DNA of 31,841 bases from Mucidula mucida (taxonomy: Eukaryota; Basidiomycota; Agaricomycetes; Agaricales; Physalacriaceae): contig JADNYV010000399.1 in NCBI GenBank assembly GCA_015501055.1, positions 1-31,841 on the forward strand, given 5' to 3'. This document shows positions 1 through 10,105 of the stretch, one piece after another. Position 1 is the stretch's first letter. Each line of letters opens with the position of its first letter. The position numbers were made by a program, and so were the translations under genes. The notes beneath the pieces are model-generated. The model saw nothing but the letters and a program-made list of their open reading frames with translations, did not search any database and was not told the DNA's origin.

Positions 1-1147
1 TCGGAACACACAGCAGCGGGGCAGCTTGTTCGACAGTACACGTGTCCCATCATCCAGCACGCAAATATCTCCGTGTCTTCTCACACAATTCATCTCGCAG
101 GGAATGCGGGCATCGCGCAGGTATATGGTAATGGTACGTCTTGCTATCATCAACGAGATTGATTTCATGATTCACCTCTCTCCAGGGCGGCATCTGCTCA
201 GGTACGCCACCCATCATGTCGGCGTACTCTTCATACCACTGTTCACGCAGATGAGGAATATCCTCATCAGTCAGATCGACGGCACGACTCTTCCCTTTCG
301 ACGGAGATACAACTATGGTCGGCTCAACCACGGGAGGCACATACTCCGGGTGGTGAATCCTAGCCAGGTTGGCCTGAACCATCTGTACCATAGATATTGA
401 ATCGTCATCGTGCATAAAATCAGGCTTGACTTCCATCTTCATAAGGAGCTCTCGTTTCTCAGGAGAGTATTGTGAACGTGTAAATTCAAAAGGGCCAAGG
501 ACACCTGTGCCACTAATGTCTGTCTCCCGTCCTGACTTCTGAGAGTCATAATCCGGGTAAGTACTCGGGTCGTCCTGTCGTCTGTAAAGCATATACTCCG
601 CCATGCTACTAGCCAACGCAGCAAACTCAACAGGCATAGATCTATTCGTCAATCGACTATCTATCCCGGGGACGCGAGGCACGCGATCCCAAAAGGTGCC
701 CGTCGACGCGTCGCGCTCTTCCCGATACTCGGACAAAATCTCCCCAAGGATCTGGCGCTCCTCGCGTCTCTCATCATCTGCTGTTACAAATGCGTCAATC
801 TTCACAGCCACAGAAGTCGGCTGACAATAATCATTCAACGGAACACTACAAGTACGTACACGTGACGGCGGTTCCTTCTCGCCACCACAGTCTCGGCTCA
901 TCTGAGTCGTTGTCTCACAGGCTGTCTTTTCTCTCTGTTGCCGAATCTCGTTCATGACAGTGGCACCGTCGCCTGCGACCCACTCACGGTACTCATCCTC
1001 AGACAAAAGGAGTGGAATGCCCGCCTCACATGGCAGGCTCTTGAACTCAACTTCATTCGCGTTGTCGTCATCATGATCACAGGACTCATCCACCTCGACG
1101 ACGCTACTTCGAGGAGGCTTCACTGCCCTGTCTCCACCGCCGGATAG
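1..1147 (-). pseudogene. Element A pol: protease-RT linker and start of reverse transcriptase (partial, broken)
   Basis: The frame is the same as the upstream protease ORF (codon starts congruent), separated from it only by TGA 1148-1150. About 360 codons follow without a plausible ATG near the front; GTG at 1123 is just the first alternative start, so this is a continuation of pol and not a separate gene. The last ~35 residues before the stop at 50-52 include HIPARCPHSLRDEL and RRYLRAG, and after that stop the frame reads WDTCTVEQAAPLLCVP. This matches the start of the basidiomycete gypsy RT module, usually R-Y-x-x-A-G-W-W followed by Q-A-A-P-x-L-C-x-P-K. The TGA therefore most likely replaced the first Trp (TGG). 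The catalytic RT motifs lie beyond the left edge. Confidence 0.7.
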
Positions 1148-2230
1148 TCAATTCGACGACGCCAGAGCGCGCTCACACGACTGACTGGAATCGTCAACTG
1201 GACGCCGCATCCGAAACCGCTGGGGAATGTTTGGATTAACGGGCACGACCTTACCTGGGTAAATGGTGTTCCCAATCCGCACACACTGGCTCTCAAAGTC
1301 CAGTATTACACCGTGCTTCAACATGAACGGGGTTCCGATCAGAACATCATACCTGTCAAGGTTCGTGATGTCGAAATACTGTCTCCCACTGACACGCGGT
1401 AGGCTAACATCGACCATAGTGCCAAAATTGATCACAGAACGACTCCCTACCGTGCCAAGGTACAGCGGTACTGGTTCCTTCAGGCGTCGTACGTCTAACT
1501 TTGCCACATTCGAAAACCCTGGACTAATGGACGAAGTATTACTCCCACTATCCCACAGAGTCAGTCCCTGACAGCCTCCGACGTCTACATACGTGACGAG
1601 ACACAGCTTCTCCTCTGGCTTTAGCTTCGGGCGGTCAATAGCCTCCTTCGGTACGTTTATCTCGAAAACCTTATTACCACGACCTTTAATCGCCGCAACA
1701 GTGTGGGCATCATCAGTCATGGCTAATAAGCACTCGCCACTGACCGAGTCTGTCGTGTTGAACTCCCTGAATCGCAAGTTATCGACTGATCCATCGTCAG
1801 ACAAGTAAGTGCTATCGCCATTGAACTTTTTGTCAGGCTCACACCGCATAGCATACATGAAGTCTTCTTCAAACTGACTCCCTTCACCGTAGTCGCTTGG
1901 GGAGTACCGCTCGTCGGTAACATCATTACTATGCATGGCGCGCAAGAAGTCCTCGTTCGTACGGTCACCAGCTTGAGACCCATCAGACGCGTATTCAAGG
2001 ATTTCGTACGCATCGCGCGTCGGATCAAAAGAACCAGCATCAGGTTCGGACTCTTGTGATGCAACAATTGGACCATTATACTCCTCAGATATCTCATTAA
2101 TGTCAGCCAGATGTCCCCCCACTATCCGTGCGAGCAGCGCGAATAGCCGGCTTCTCACCTCGACGGTCATTATGAGGCGCATTAGCCCCAGGACATCCAG
2201 CATGTCCTCGATACTGACCTTCTCTGCCAC
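1148..2230 (-). pseudogene. Element A retropepsin (aspartic protease) region of pol
   Basis: The 360-residue frame has an acidic, low-complexity first half. In the second half is a retropepsin domain: catalytic D-S-G in LTLWDSGSNTSS (Asp codon 1550-1552) and, about 80 residues on, the hydrophobic I-G-T-P-F-M element followed by GVILDF, typical of clan AA proteases of Ty3/gypsy elements. It would cleave the Gag-Pol polyprotein. The first ~43 codons overlap the Gag frame, so translation must enter by a frame change in 2103-2230, and the displayed Met need not be a start. The frame ends at TGA 1148-1150, but the same frame stays open beyond, suggesting a nonsense mutation in a longer pol. Confidence 0.75.
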
Positions 2231-3608
2231 AGTCGTGACACTTCACGTTTGTCGGGACTCTTTGCGGGTGTATATTGTCTGGCTGTTTGCCGCCATCTGC
2301 GCGCTCACCACGATCAGGCGTCCCATCGCGCTGTCTAGCGTCTCTCTGCCCTTGACGTTCAGCACCCGGACGTGCATTATTTCCAAGAGGCCGTACGACA
2401 GTACAACTCACCAGCCGCGAACGCCAAGCATTCTTGAACGCATTCGCATTGTGTGGGATAGCTGGCAGCTTCTCAGCAGGTTTCTTGCGCGGGGCAACTA
2501 CACCATCATGACGACGGTCAGCAACATGCTTTCTAGTATACGCCAATCGTTCCTCATCAGCAGCACCGTCCACCAGCTCATCAAGAGGATCAAGAATAAC
2601 ATCATACCCCTTGTCAATCATGTCATCGACGTACTTCTTAGGTATGTTATCCATGAATTTATCCAATAACTCACGATCTGACGGCGGAATTGCCATAGAG
2701 TCCGCAATCATCACCATCTCGTCATAGAATCCTTTGATAGTGTCGGAAGCACACCAGGTAAGATTCTTGAACTTGATATAATTATCATGCAGGGTAATCG
2801 ATCTAATAAACCGTTTGTACAGGCCAACTATCACCTGTTCGGCCGTCCAAGACTGTTGTGTTCGGTTCACGCCAACAACACGGTTTCGGAACCATCGATC
2901 TGCACTCCCTTCAAGGTAAGTCTTCAACTGAATCTTCCGCTCAAAATCGCGCTTAACACCAATTAAGTGACTCGCCTCAAAGTACATGCTGATATCCTGT
3001 ACGAACCGCTCAAGTACATGGTAATCGGCGCTTCCTGAATACTTCGTGATCTTCATGTCGACCCTCGACGGTTTAGCCTCCTTGGGCAATGACGGCTTGT
3101 ACGCGTGTGCTGTCGATAAATTGATACAAGGCGCTTGATCATGAGGCTATCCTGGTCCTCGCGAGCACGCTTAACATCGACCCCAGGCGTACGAGAACGG
3201 CGATGCCTCGCTGGAGGTGTCCTTCGCGGGCGAGACGACGGCGAACGACGAGGTGGAGGGCAATCTCCATTGTGGTTACTGCCCGCGGACTCATCATCCC
3301 CATCATCCCCACCACTATCATCACCGCCGCTGTCATCATCATCGAATGGCTCATTGTCGGGGCCAGGAGGCGGCTGGTTAGGTGGATTAGGCGGAGGAGG
3401 TGGTGGGTTATTCCTGTCCTGCGCTGGCCGATTATTAGAAGGTGGCCTCGTCGGCTTAGGCGTAGGCTGAGGCGGCGGGGCGTTATTCCCGTCATGCGCT
3501 GGCCGAGCATCCGAAGAAGGATTAGTCGGCCTAGGGGGAGGAGGTGGGGAAGCATTCTGCGCCGGATGTTGAGGAGGCTGAGCCTACTTCTTAGGCTGTG
3601 GCTGAGGC
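2103..3608 (-). pseudogene. Element A Gag: Pro/Asp-rich segment, capsid-like core and zinc-knuckle-like motif
   Basis: Right of ~3.1 kb the minus strand encodes a Pro-rich then Asp/Gly-rich then Arg/Ser-rich segment, in the same frame as the protease further down. TAG at 3584-3586 interrupts it (one transition from CAG; neighbours are Gln/Pro). Between about 3090 and 3140 the coherent frame changes to the Gag core (3089-2103): KITKYSGSADYHVLERFVQD and a region with WF, typical of the retrotransposon Gag (PF03732-like) capsid fold. A Cys-rich motif follows at 2193-2240. It has C-x2-C spacing but Gln where the canonical His of CX2CX4HX4C would be, with His-x2-Cys further on, so it is atypical or degraded. 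The segment's upstream end was cut at 3608 by element B. Confidence 0.75.
3604..3608 (+). repeat. Target-site duplication of element B, left copy (GAGGC)
   Basis: GAGGC immediately precedes the TG of B's 5' LTR and is repeated immediately after the CA of the 3' LTR at 10635-10639. Five bases is the usual Ty3/gypsy staggered-cut size. Deleting B plus one copy restores the Gag frame of element A across the junction. Confidence 0.95.
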
Positions 3609-4137
3609 TGTTATGAATGACCATATTTTCACACTTTCACATCTTATCATATCTTATCGGGGCCTTGTCTTATCAACCAACGGACTGTTTCATCATCTGT
3701 TTCGTCACCGATCATACTCCTGTTCATTACCGAAGCCGTACTCATGTCGGACACACGCCTAACACATGGATGACATCATACATGCCGATACCTCATGGAT
3801 TCCCCATTGTATACACACCACCGACACTCGTAGCACACATGGTCGTTTCAGTATTATTACTTACATGCAGTTACCACTCGTATTTAATGGTTTCACGGAC
3901 TAGTAGCATACAACACTGGGTCAAGGGCGTGGAGTTATCCCTAGCGGAAACACGTATGGACAAGGAGTCCCAAACACAGGCTTACTAGTATATAAGCAGT
4001 AGTGTAGTATCATTGTACTGTAGTTCCGATCTCGTTTATACACCTGGCCTAGCCTAGTCTTACGAACGTGAACGCTTTCTTCCTTAGTTCTTGCTGTGGT
4101 ACCTGGTTGAGTCTCGTGGCTTAGTCAGTCGCTAACA
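3609..4137 (+). repeat. Element B 5' LTR (529 bp)
   Basis: It begins TGTTATGAATGACC and ends GTCGCTAACA, so it has TG...CA ends. It reads the same as 10106-10634. A TATA box (TATATAA, 3989-3995) lies 31 bp before GTAGTTCCGATCT (4020-4032), the likely start of the transcript (R). That 13-mer is the exact reverse complement of the site just downstream of the LTR. Small ORFs inside it, for example 3617-3988, recur in every LTR copy and are not genes. Confidence 0.95.
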
Positions 4138-4736
4138 GAAGATCGGAACTACTTTCTACCACCTACCACACATCCCTGATCGTCGATCAGCACTTCGCTG
4201 TTTGATCATCGCACATTCCCCTATTCCCTTTCCCTGTTTACAGATCGACGGATTCCTAATTCCAGCGCACGTCCGCATACGTGTGTATTGGTCCCAGTAG
4301 CGCCGGCTAACAGTTAGAGATAACTGCCTCGGGTGCTGGAAGTAGCCGCTCTCACGAGAACGAACTTTTGGCAGTTGCACTTCAGTGGGCGCTGTTTACG
4401 GGTCAACCCCCGTTCCCAGGAAAACTTCGGCTTACCTCACACCAGAGGGACGTCGGCTGGGCAATTGCGAACTTGTGACGAGCTCTTGGGCTCCGTAGAT
4501 ACGTAGTCAGTAGTCGGTAAAATAGCGTAGACAGTTACGATACCTACCTACTTTACTTACCTTACGATACACATCATCATTCCCCACCCTACCAAGTCCT
4601 GGATTCTATTTCAGATCTAGGCGATCCCTCCCTATTCATCCAAACCTCTATTCCCTCACCCGTTTCATCCAAATCCGCATCACCCATATCCCCACTTTCA
4701 CCCTTTCACTCTCCGATCCCATTACCCCGATCCATC
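4138..4736 (+). other. Element B leader with self-priming site (PBS 4140-4152)
   Basis: Two bases after the LTR end, AGATCGGAACTAC (4140-4152) is a perfect 13-nt reverse complement of LTR bases 4020-4032. Those lie a TATA-to-start distance below the TATA box. I do not see a 3'-CCA-type tRNA complement (a TGG-initiated PBS) at this position. This is the arrangement known for Tf1/sushi-type elements, where the 5' end of the RNA folds back as reverse-transcription primer. The remaining ~580 bp up to the Gag ATG (4737) has no sensible long ORF and is taken as untranslated leader. Confidence 0.7.
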
Positions 4737-5665
4737 ATGTCCAACGAAGCACCCGAAGCCGCTCATCACACACCCGCTCATCACGCCAATGACGAAACCA
4801 AAGGCCGATCCCTTGTCAACAAGCCCTATGACTATGACGGGGACAAGTCCAAGTACAAGAGCTGGTGGCGATCGATGTTCACATACATCCGTGACAAGAA
4901 GAACAACCTCACATCGGACTCCGAAAGGATCGATGTTGTTCTCTCCTACATCCGAGGAGATCACGTTGATGCATGGGTCCAGAATTACTCGGACCAGAAC
5001 TTCGACGAGGAGGGAGAGGAATGGACAGTCTCTTGGACGGAGTTCAAGGAAGACTTGAAGGAGCGATTTGTGGATTCCAACCTCGCGCGAGACGCGCAAG
5101 ACCAGATCGAGCGGTTGCGCCAGGGGCAAGACACCGCTCAAGACTTCTTCCAGAAGTTCGAGGTCCTGCTCACTCAGGCGGGATACTCGAAGGATGACGC
5201 ATTCGTCGTGAGACTTCTCAGACCAATGTCAACGAGAAGATCATCGACCAGATCTATGGCAGCCGAGACGGGTTGCCAGAGAAGTACAAGGATTGGAAGG
5301 CACAGATCCTTCAGATCGATCAGCTGTGGAGAAGGCGGGCGGCGAGCAAGAGGTCCGGAATGCAGTCCCGGCCTCAAGCTCCGCAGGTGGCTACATCAAG
5401 AGCCAATCCTACGAACCCACCCCCGACGCCGATCACACGACGAGATGCCACCGGTGTTACCTATGGAGGAGCCGGCAGGCCGATGGACATCGACAATGCA
5501 CGTCGAAGGGGACTCTGCTTCAGCTGTGGCGAACACGGCCACGTCAGCAGGTTCTGTCCGAAGAAGGGTCGACCCCAGACGATTCGGGGTTTATGGACCG
5601 AGATGAATGACGAGGAGAAGAAGAAGCTGGCCGAAGAGTTGGGTTTTGCGAAGCTCCCGCAGTAG
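4737..5665 (+). pseudogene. Element B gag (capsid and nucleocapsid), one frameshift
   Basis: ATG 4737 opens a frame with a capsid-like region: YDGDKSKYKSWWRSMFTYI, then DHVDAWVQNY and a segment ending AQDFFQKFEVLL, matching the retrotransposon Gag family. At about 5220-5225 the sensible reading moves to another frame (NVNEKIIDQIYGSRDGLPEK) and continues to TAG 5663-5665. The second part has a Pro-rich linker and a canonical CX2CX4HX4C zinc knuckle (CFSCGEHGHVSRFC, 5516-5557) that would bind genomic RNA. The break lies inside the capsid-knuckle region, so it is most likely a 1-nt deletion in this copy and not programmed. Without it Gag would be about 309 residues. Confidence 0.85.
5641..5647 (+). 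promoter_or_regulatory. Candidate -1 ribosomal frameshift heptamer G GGT TTT
   Basis: The pol frame is -1 relative to the end of gag, and the two frames overlap only from 5611 (after a pol-frame TGA at 5608-5610) to the gag stop at 5663-5665. Within these 55 nt the sequence GGGTTTT is phased X-XXY-YYZ in the gag frame, the classical simultaneous-slippage form. A slip there gives GGG TTT TGC GAA in the pol frame. It sits 15 nt before the gag stop. A stimulatory downstream structure was not established. Confidence 0.5.
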
Positions 5666-7357
5666 ACGCAGTCCTGCCGGAGCAGTCATTAAGGAGAGAG
5701 TCGTCAGATGCAGATTCTATTTACAGTACAGGTACTGAAACACCTAAAATATCATCGACGATTTTACCACCAAAACCTGCGAAAGAAAGATTTGAGCCAA
5801 ATACGCCCGAGTGGATTGCACAACGGCTAAGAGAGGATGACGTGTCGAGAGCAGTGGGAATTTTGAGAGCATGGATGCCGGAGCGGAGAGAGAGAGAAGC
5901 GACGGAGGAGAAGGTGATGGCGATCAGAGCGTTGACAAAGGAAGCTGCGGTGGAAGTTGTGACAGAGTTGAAAAAGTCGAGGAAGTACATCCGGGGAACA
6001 AAGGGGCAGGACATGAAACTCCGAGTAACCATAGAGAGCGTACACACAGGCTCTGAATGGGAAACGAGTGCCCTTCTTGACAGCGGAGCAACGGGTTCTT
6101 GCGTCAATAAAGAATTCGTCGAGAAGAACGGGCTCCCGATCAAGGAGTTACCGGTCAAGCTCCCTGTCTACAATGCGGATGGAACCCTAAACGAGGGAGG
6201 AGCAATCGAAGGTTTTGTGGAGGTCCGGATGAAGATCGGTGATCATGCAGAAAAGATCGAGTTGGCCGTCACCAATCTTGGCAAAACAAGCATCTTTTTG
6301 GGGCTAGATTGGTTACGATATCACAACCCCACGATCAACTGGACGGAATCCACGTTGACTTTTGATCGATGCCCAGACCGTTGCGGTTACCTACCCGAGT
6401 ATAACTCGCCGGAAGACGAAGGAGAAGATGTAGAAGAAAAGCTGGAAGAGGGAGAGCGTTTGTTCTGGATGGACTGGGACAACTATCGCAAAAGCGGTGA
6501 AAAGCTGAGATCACAACAGCCTTCATCTGCTGCTGCACCTTACATTGAGGAATTTTCCGATGTATTCAGCAAGGCGGACTTTGACAAGTTATCGGAGCGA
6601 AGACCCTGGGATCACGCGATAGAACTTACGCCTGGTTCCAAACCGGTTGACTGCAAGGTTTATCCCCTTAGTCCATCCGAGCAGAAGGCGTTAGATGAGT
6701 TCCTGGAAGAAAACATACGGACGGGACGTATACGGCCATCAATTTCACCTATGGCATCACCCTTTTTCTTTGTCAAAAAGAAGGATGGAAGCCTTCGGCC
6801 AGTACAAGATTATCGGAAGTTGAACGACATGACAATCAAGAACTGATACCCCTTGCCGTTGATTCAGGAGCTTATTAACAAGTTGAAGGGAGCAAAGATT
6901 TTCACAAAGATGGATGTCCGATGGGGTTACAATAACATCCGGATCAAAGAAGGTGATGAGTGGAAAGCGGCGTTTAGAACAAACCGAGGCCTGTTCAAGC
7001 CCTCAGTCATGTTCTTTGGACTTACAAATTTGCTGGCGATGTTCCAATCGTTCATGAATCACATTCTGAAGGAGTTGATTGATGAAGGACATGTTATAGT
7101 TTACTTAGACGACATACTTATTTTTACGAATACGTTGGAAGAACATAGGCATATTATACGACGAGTACTAGAGATATTGCGAGTAAATAAGCTGTATTTA
7201 AAACCAGAGAAATGTAGTTTTGAGGCACATACTGTAGATTACTTGGGAGTTATTGTTGGAGGAGGAGAAGTGAAGATGGATCCGGCAAAAGTGGCCGTAG
7301 TGAAGGAATGGAAGGAGCCGACAAAGAAGAAGGAAGTACAGTCATTCCTGGGCTTCT
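5662..7357 (+). pseudogene. Element B pol, first part: protease and reverse transcriptase
   Basis: This frame is open from within the gag overlap. It has a retropepsin with catalytic D-S-G in [10 protein letters not shown] (6079-6087) and the I-F-L-G-L-D-W element typical of the family, then an RT. RT landmarks are [43 protein letters not shown], and the catalytic YLDD box (7102-7113), followed by [20 protein letters not shown] at 6844-6846 interrupts the RT inside TIKN-stop-YPLPLI, where the family usually has a basic residue; CGA to TGA is the simplest change. The frame then runs into the nested solo LTR after SFLGF. With the LTR and one CTTCT removed it continues in frame as GFCNFYRHF. Confidence 0.9.
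7353..7357 (+). repeat. Target-site duplication of the solo LTR (CTTCT; second copy 7886-7890)
   Basis: CTTCT flanks the internal LTR directly on both sides (7353-7357 and 7886-7890), showing that this LTR entered pol by its own integration event. Confidence 0.93.
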
Positions 7358-7885
7358 TGTTATGAATCGCCATATTTTCACATTTTCAATCTTATCATAT
7401 CTTATCGGGGGGCTTGTCTTATCAACCAACGGACTGTTTCATCATCTGTTTTGTCACCGATCATACTCCTTTTCATTACCGAAGCCGTACTCATGTCGGA
7501 CACACGTCCAACACATGGATGACATCATACATGCCGATACCTCATGGACTCCCTATTGAATACACACCACCGACACTCGTAGCACACATGGTTGTTTCAG
7601 TATTATTACTTACATGCAGTTACCACTCGTATTTAATGGTTTCACGGACTAGTAGCATACCACACTGGGTCAAGGGCGTGGAGCATCCCTAGTGGAAACA
7701 CGTATGGACAAGGAGTCTCAAACACAGACTTACTAGTATATAAGCAGTAGTATAGTATCATTGTACTTTAGTTCCGATCTCGTTTATACACCTGGCCTAG
7801 CCTAGTCTTACGAACGCGAACACTTTCTTCCTTAGTTCTTGCTGTGGTACCTGGTTGAGTCTCGTGGCTTAGTCAGTCGCTAACA
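7358..7885 (+). mobile_element. Solo LTR of the element B family, nested in B pol
   Basis: The 528-bp sequence starts TGTTATGAATCGCC and ends GTCGCTAACA. It aligns end to end with B's LTRs but differs at about two dozen positions by eye, for example GAATCGCC versus GAATGACC, GAGCATCCC versus GAGTTATCCC, and GTACTTTAG versus GTACTGTAG. It has its own 5-bp TSD and no internal region, so it is a solo LTR left by LTR-LTR recombination of another family member. It separates RT from RNase H. Confidence 0.95.
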
Positions 7886-10094
7886 CTTCTGCAACTTCTA
7901 CCGACATTTCATTCGGGGATTTGCGGGAGTAGCAAAGCCATTGACATCGCTAACCGGGAAGGGCGAGTGGGTTTGGGGCATGGAGCAGCACGAGACATTT
8001 GAGGAGCTGAAACGGAGGATGACAGAAGAACCCGTTCTGATTGTACCACGCGACGACGGCAAGTTTCGAGTCGAGGCAGACTCCTCGAACTATGCAAACG
8101 GGGCGGTTCTTTCCCAGTTGGTTGACGGAAAATGGAGACCAGTAGCCTTCCGGTCAGACTACGACAAAGAGATGATGGCTATCATGGACTCAATCGACAA
8201 TTGGCGACAATACCTCCTAGGCGCTAAGGAGACAGTGGAGGTTTTCACCGATCATCAAAACCTCCAGTACTTCCAGAAGCCACAGAAGTTGAACCGGAGG
8301 CAGGCAAGATGGGTTACGGAGTTGGCGGAGTATGACATACAGATGATTCACAAGCCGGGCAAGACAATGGGGAAAGCTGATGCCTTGTCAAGGATGACAG
8401 GCCTTGAGAAGGGGGAAAAAGATAACGAAAACGTTGTTTTGCTAAAACCGGAGTTTTTTATATCACAAATTCAATTTTCTTTACATACAGTAGCTACACC
8501 GGAGGACGAATTACTTAACAAAATCAAACAAAGAAAAGGAAACAAGGACAGATACGTACAAAAAGCATTAGAAAACAAAGAAAAAGGATGGGAAGAGAAG
8601 GAAAATGGACTTATTATATGGAAAGATCGTATTTACATACCGAAGGACAAGGAATTGCGGGGAAAAGTTATTGGAATGCATCATGATGCACAGCTTGCAG
8701 GGCATCCGGGACGGTACAAGACTCTCGAGTTGATCACACGCACATATTGGTGGCCAGGAATTAGCCGAGACGTCCGCGAATACGTGGAAGGGTGTCAAAA
8801 ATGCCAAGTTACAAAGTCACATCGCACAAAACCGGCTGCACCCCTCCATCCTATAGACGTACCAAGCGAACCATGGGAGAAAGTTGGGACGGACATGATT
8901 GGCGAGTTGCCGGAGTCGGGAGGATACAATGCGATCAGCACGTTCGTGGACCATTTCACAAAGCGGCTACGCACCACACCAACACACACCACCCTGACGT
9001 CAGAAGGCATGGCTCGTATTTACCGCGATCGAATCTTCCCCATACATGGACTGCCGCGACAAATGATACACGATCGAGGTCCGCAATACCACTCGCGTTT
9101 CATGAAGGAGTTATACCGGCTGTTGGGCATTGAAGGGAATTTCACGACGGCGTACCATCCACAGGCAAATGGGCAAACAGAACGGTTGAACCAAGAAATA
9201 GAACATTTCTTACGGTTATTCGTCAATTACCATCAGAACGACTGGCATGAATGGTTACCCTCTGCCGAATTTGTTTACAACGATCGGGTACACTCAGCAA
9301 CCAAGGTTACTCCGTTCTTCGCAGACATGGGCAGACACCCCTACAAAGGCACCGCTCCGAAAACGGCATCGAGAAACGAGACTGCGCAGGAGTTTGCCGA
9401 CGGCATGAGGAAAACATGGGACGAAGTAGGGTCGGCATTGAAGATGGCAAAAGAAGACATGAAACGGTTTTATGACAGGAAGCGGACAGACGCAGTAGAG
9501 TACAAGGAGGGCGACAAAGTATGGCTGGAAGGGACGAATCTCAGCACAGACCGACCAATGAAGAAGCTCGATGACAAACGCTTCGGGCCGTTCAAAGTGA
9601 TCAAGAAAGTCGGGACGAGCTCTTACAAGCTCCAGATTCCTCACACGTGGAAAAGCATCCATCCCGTGTTCAATGAGGCCCTGCTGACGCCTTACCACGA
9701 GCCGCAATTTCCGACGCAACCCCGAGACACGCGTCCACCACCTGTGCTGGAAGGAGCCGAACCGGAATGGGAGGTTGAGAAAGTGGTTAATTCCCGAAAG
9801 TACCGCGGGGGTTTTCAATACAAGGTTCACTGGAAGGGTTATGGCACACACGAACAGACATGGGAACCGGCATGCAATCTCAAGAATGCCGACGAAGCTA
9901 TTCGCGATTTCCACCAGCAGTACCCGAACAAGCCAAAGCCACCTGCGCTTGCTCGCATTGAAGTTCCCATGTCGCAATTTCCATCACATCTATTCCGACC
10001 CATGCCACCGCCTGACATCGAACCTCTTGACGTCACGCTACCCTCTGCGGCCCTCATGGAGCAAATCTGGCGCAGAATGGAACTTGCGCCTTAA
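7886..10094 (+). pseudogene. Element B pol, second part: RNase H, integrase, chromodomain
   Basis: The frame is open from the solo-LTR junction to TAA at 10092-10094; no own start is expected because it is the C-terminal part of pol. RNase H has an acidic site in VEADSSNYANG, YDKEM, FTDHQNL and KADALSR, but the stretch PVAFRSDYDKE is about 12 residues shorter than usual. The integrase zinc-binding HHCC domain starts HHDAQLAGHPGRY and ends CQKCQ. The catalytic D, D, E lie at codons 8892, 9072 and 9180 (TDMIG, HDRGPQY, GQTERLNQEIE). The C-terminus (about 9766-9915) is a chromodomain: EWEVEKVVNSRKYR, YKVHWKGY, TWEPACNL. Chromodomains are thought to steer integration to modified histones. Confidence 0.92.
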
Positions 10095-10105
10095 GGAGGG
10101 GGTGA
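10093..10105 (+). other. Polypurine tract of element B
   Basis: AAGGAGGGGGTGA abuts the TG of the 3' LTR and overlaps the pol stop codon. All but one base are purines. This is the expected plus-strand DNA primer site of an LTR retrotransposon. Confidence 0.85.

Noticed and set aside
3135..3624. Several 110-160-codon ORFs on both strands
   Set aside because: These are frame shadows of the Pro/Asp-rich element A Gag; their composition (runs of Arg, Leu or Gly) is explained by the CCN/GAN repeats of the real frame.
3617..3988. 123-codon ORF inside B's LTR, repeated at 10114-10485 and, altered, at 7414-7692
   Set aside because: It lies wholly within the LTR, is not conserved as protein in the diverged solo LTR, and has no domain. 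It is a by-product of LTR repetition.
5220..5225. The gag frame change as a programmed frameshift
   Set aside because: It lies inside the Gag domain before the zinc knuckle and has no slippery heptamer in phase. A 1-nt deletion is simpler; the real gag/pol shift candidate is at 5641.
9294..9977. 227-codon minus-strand ORF
   Set aside because: It is antisense to the integrase and chromodomain of element B, which has clear catalytic motifs on the plus strand.
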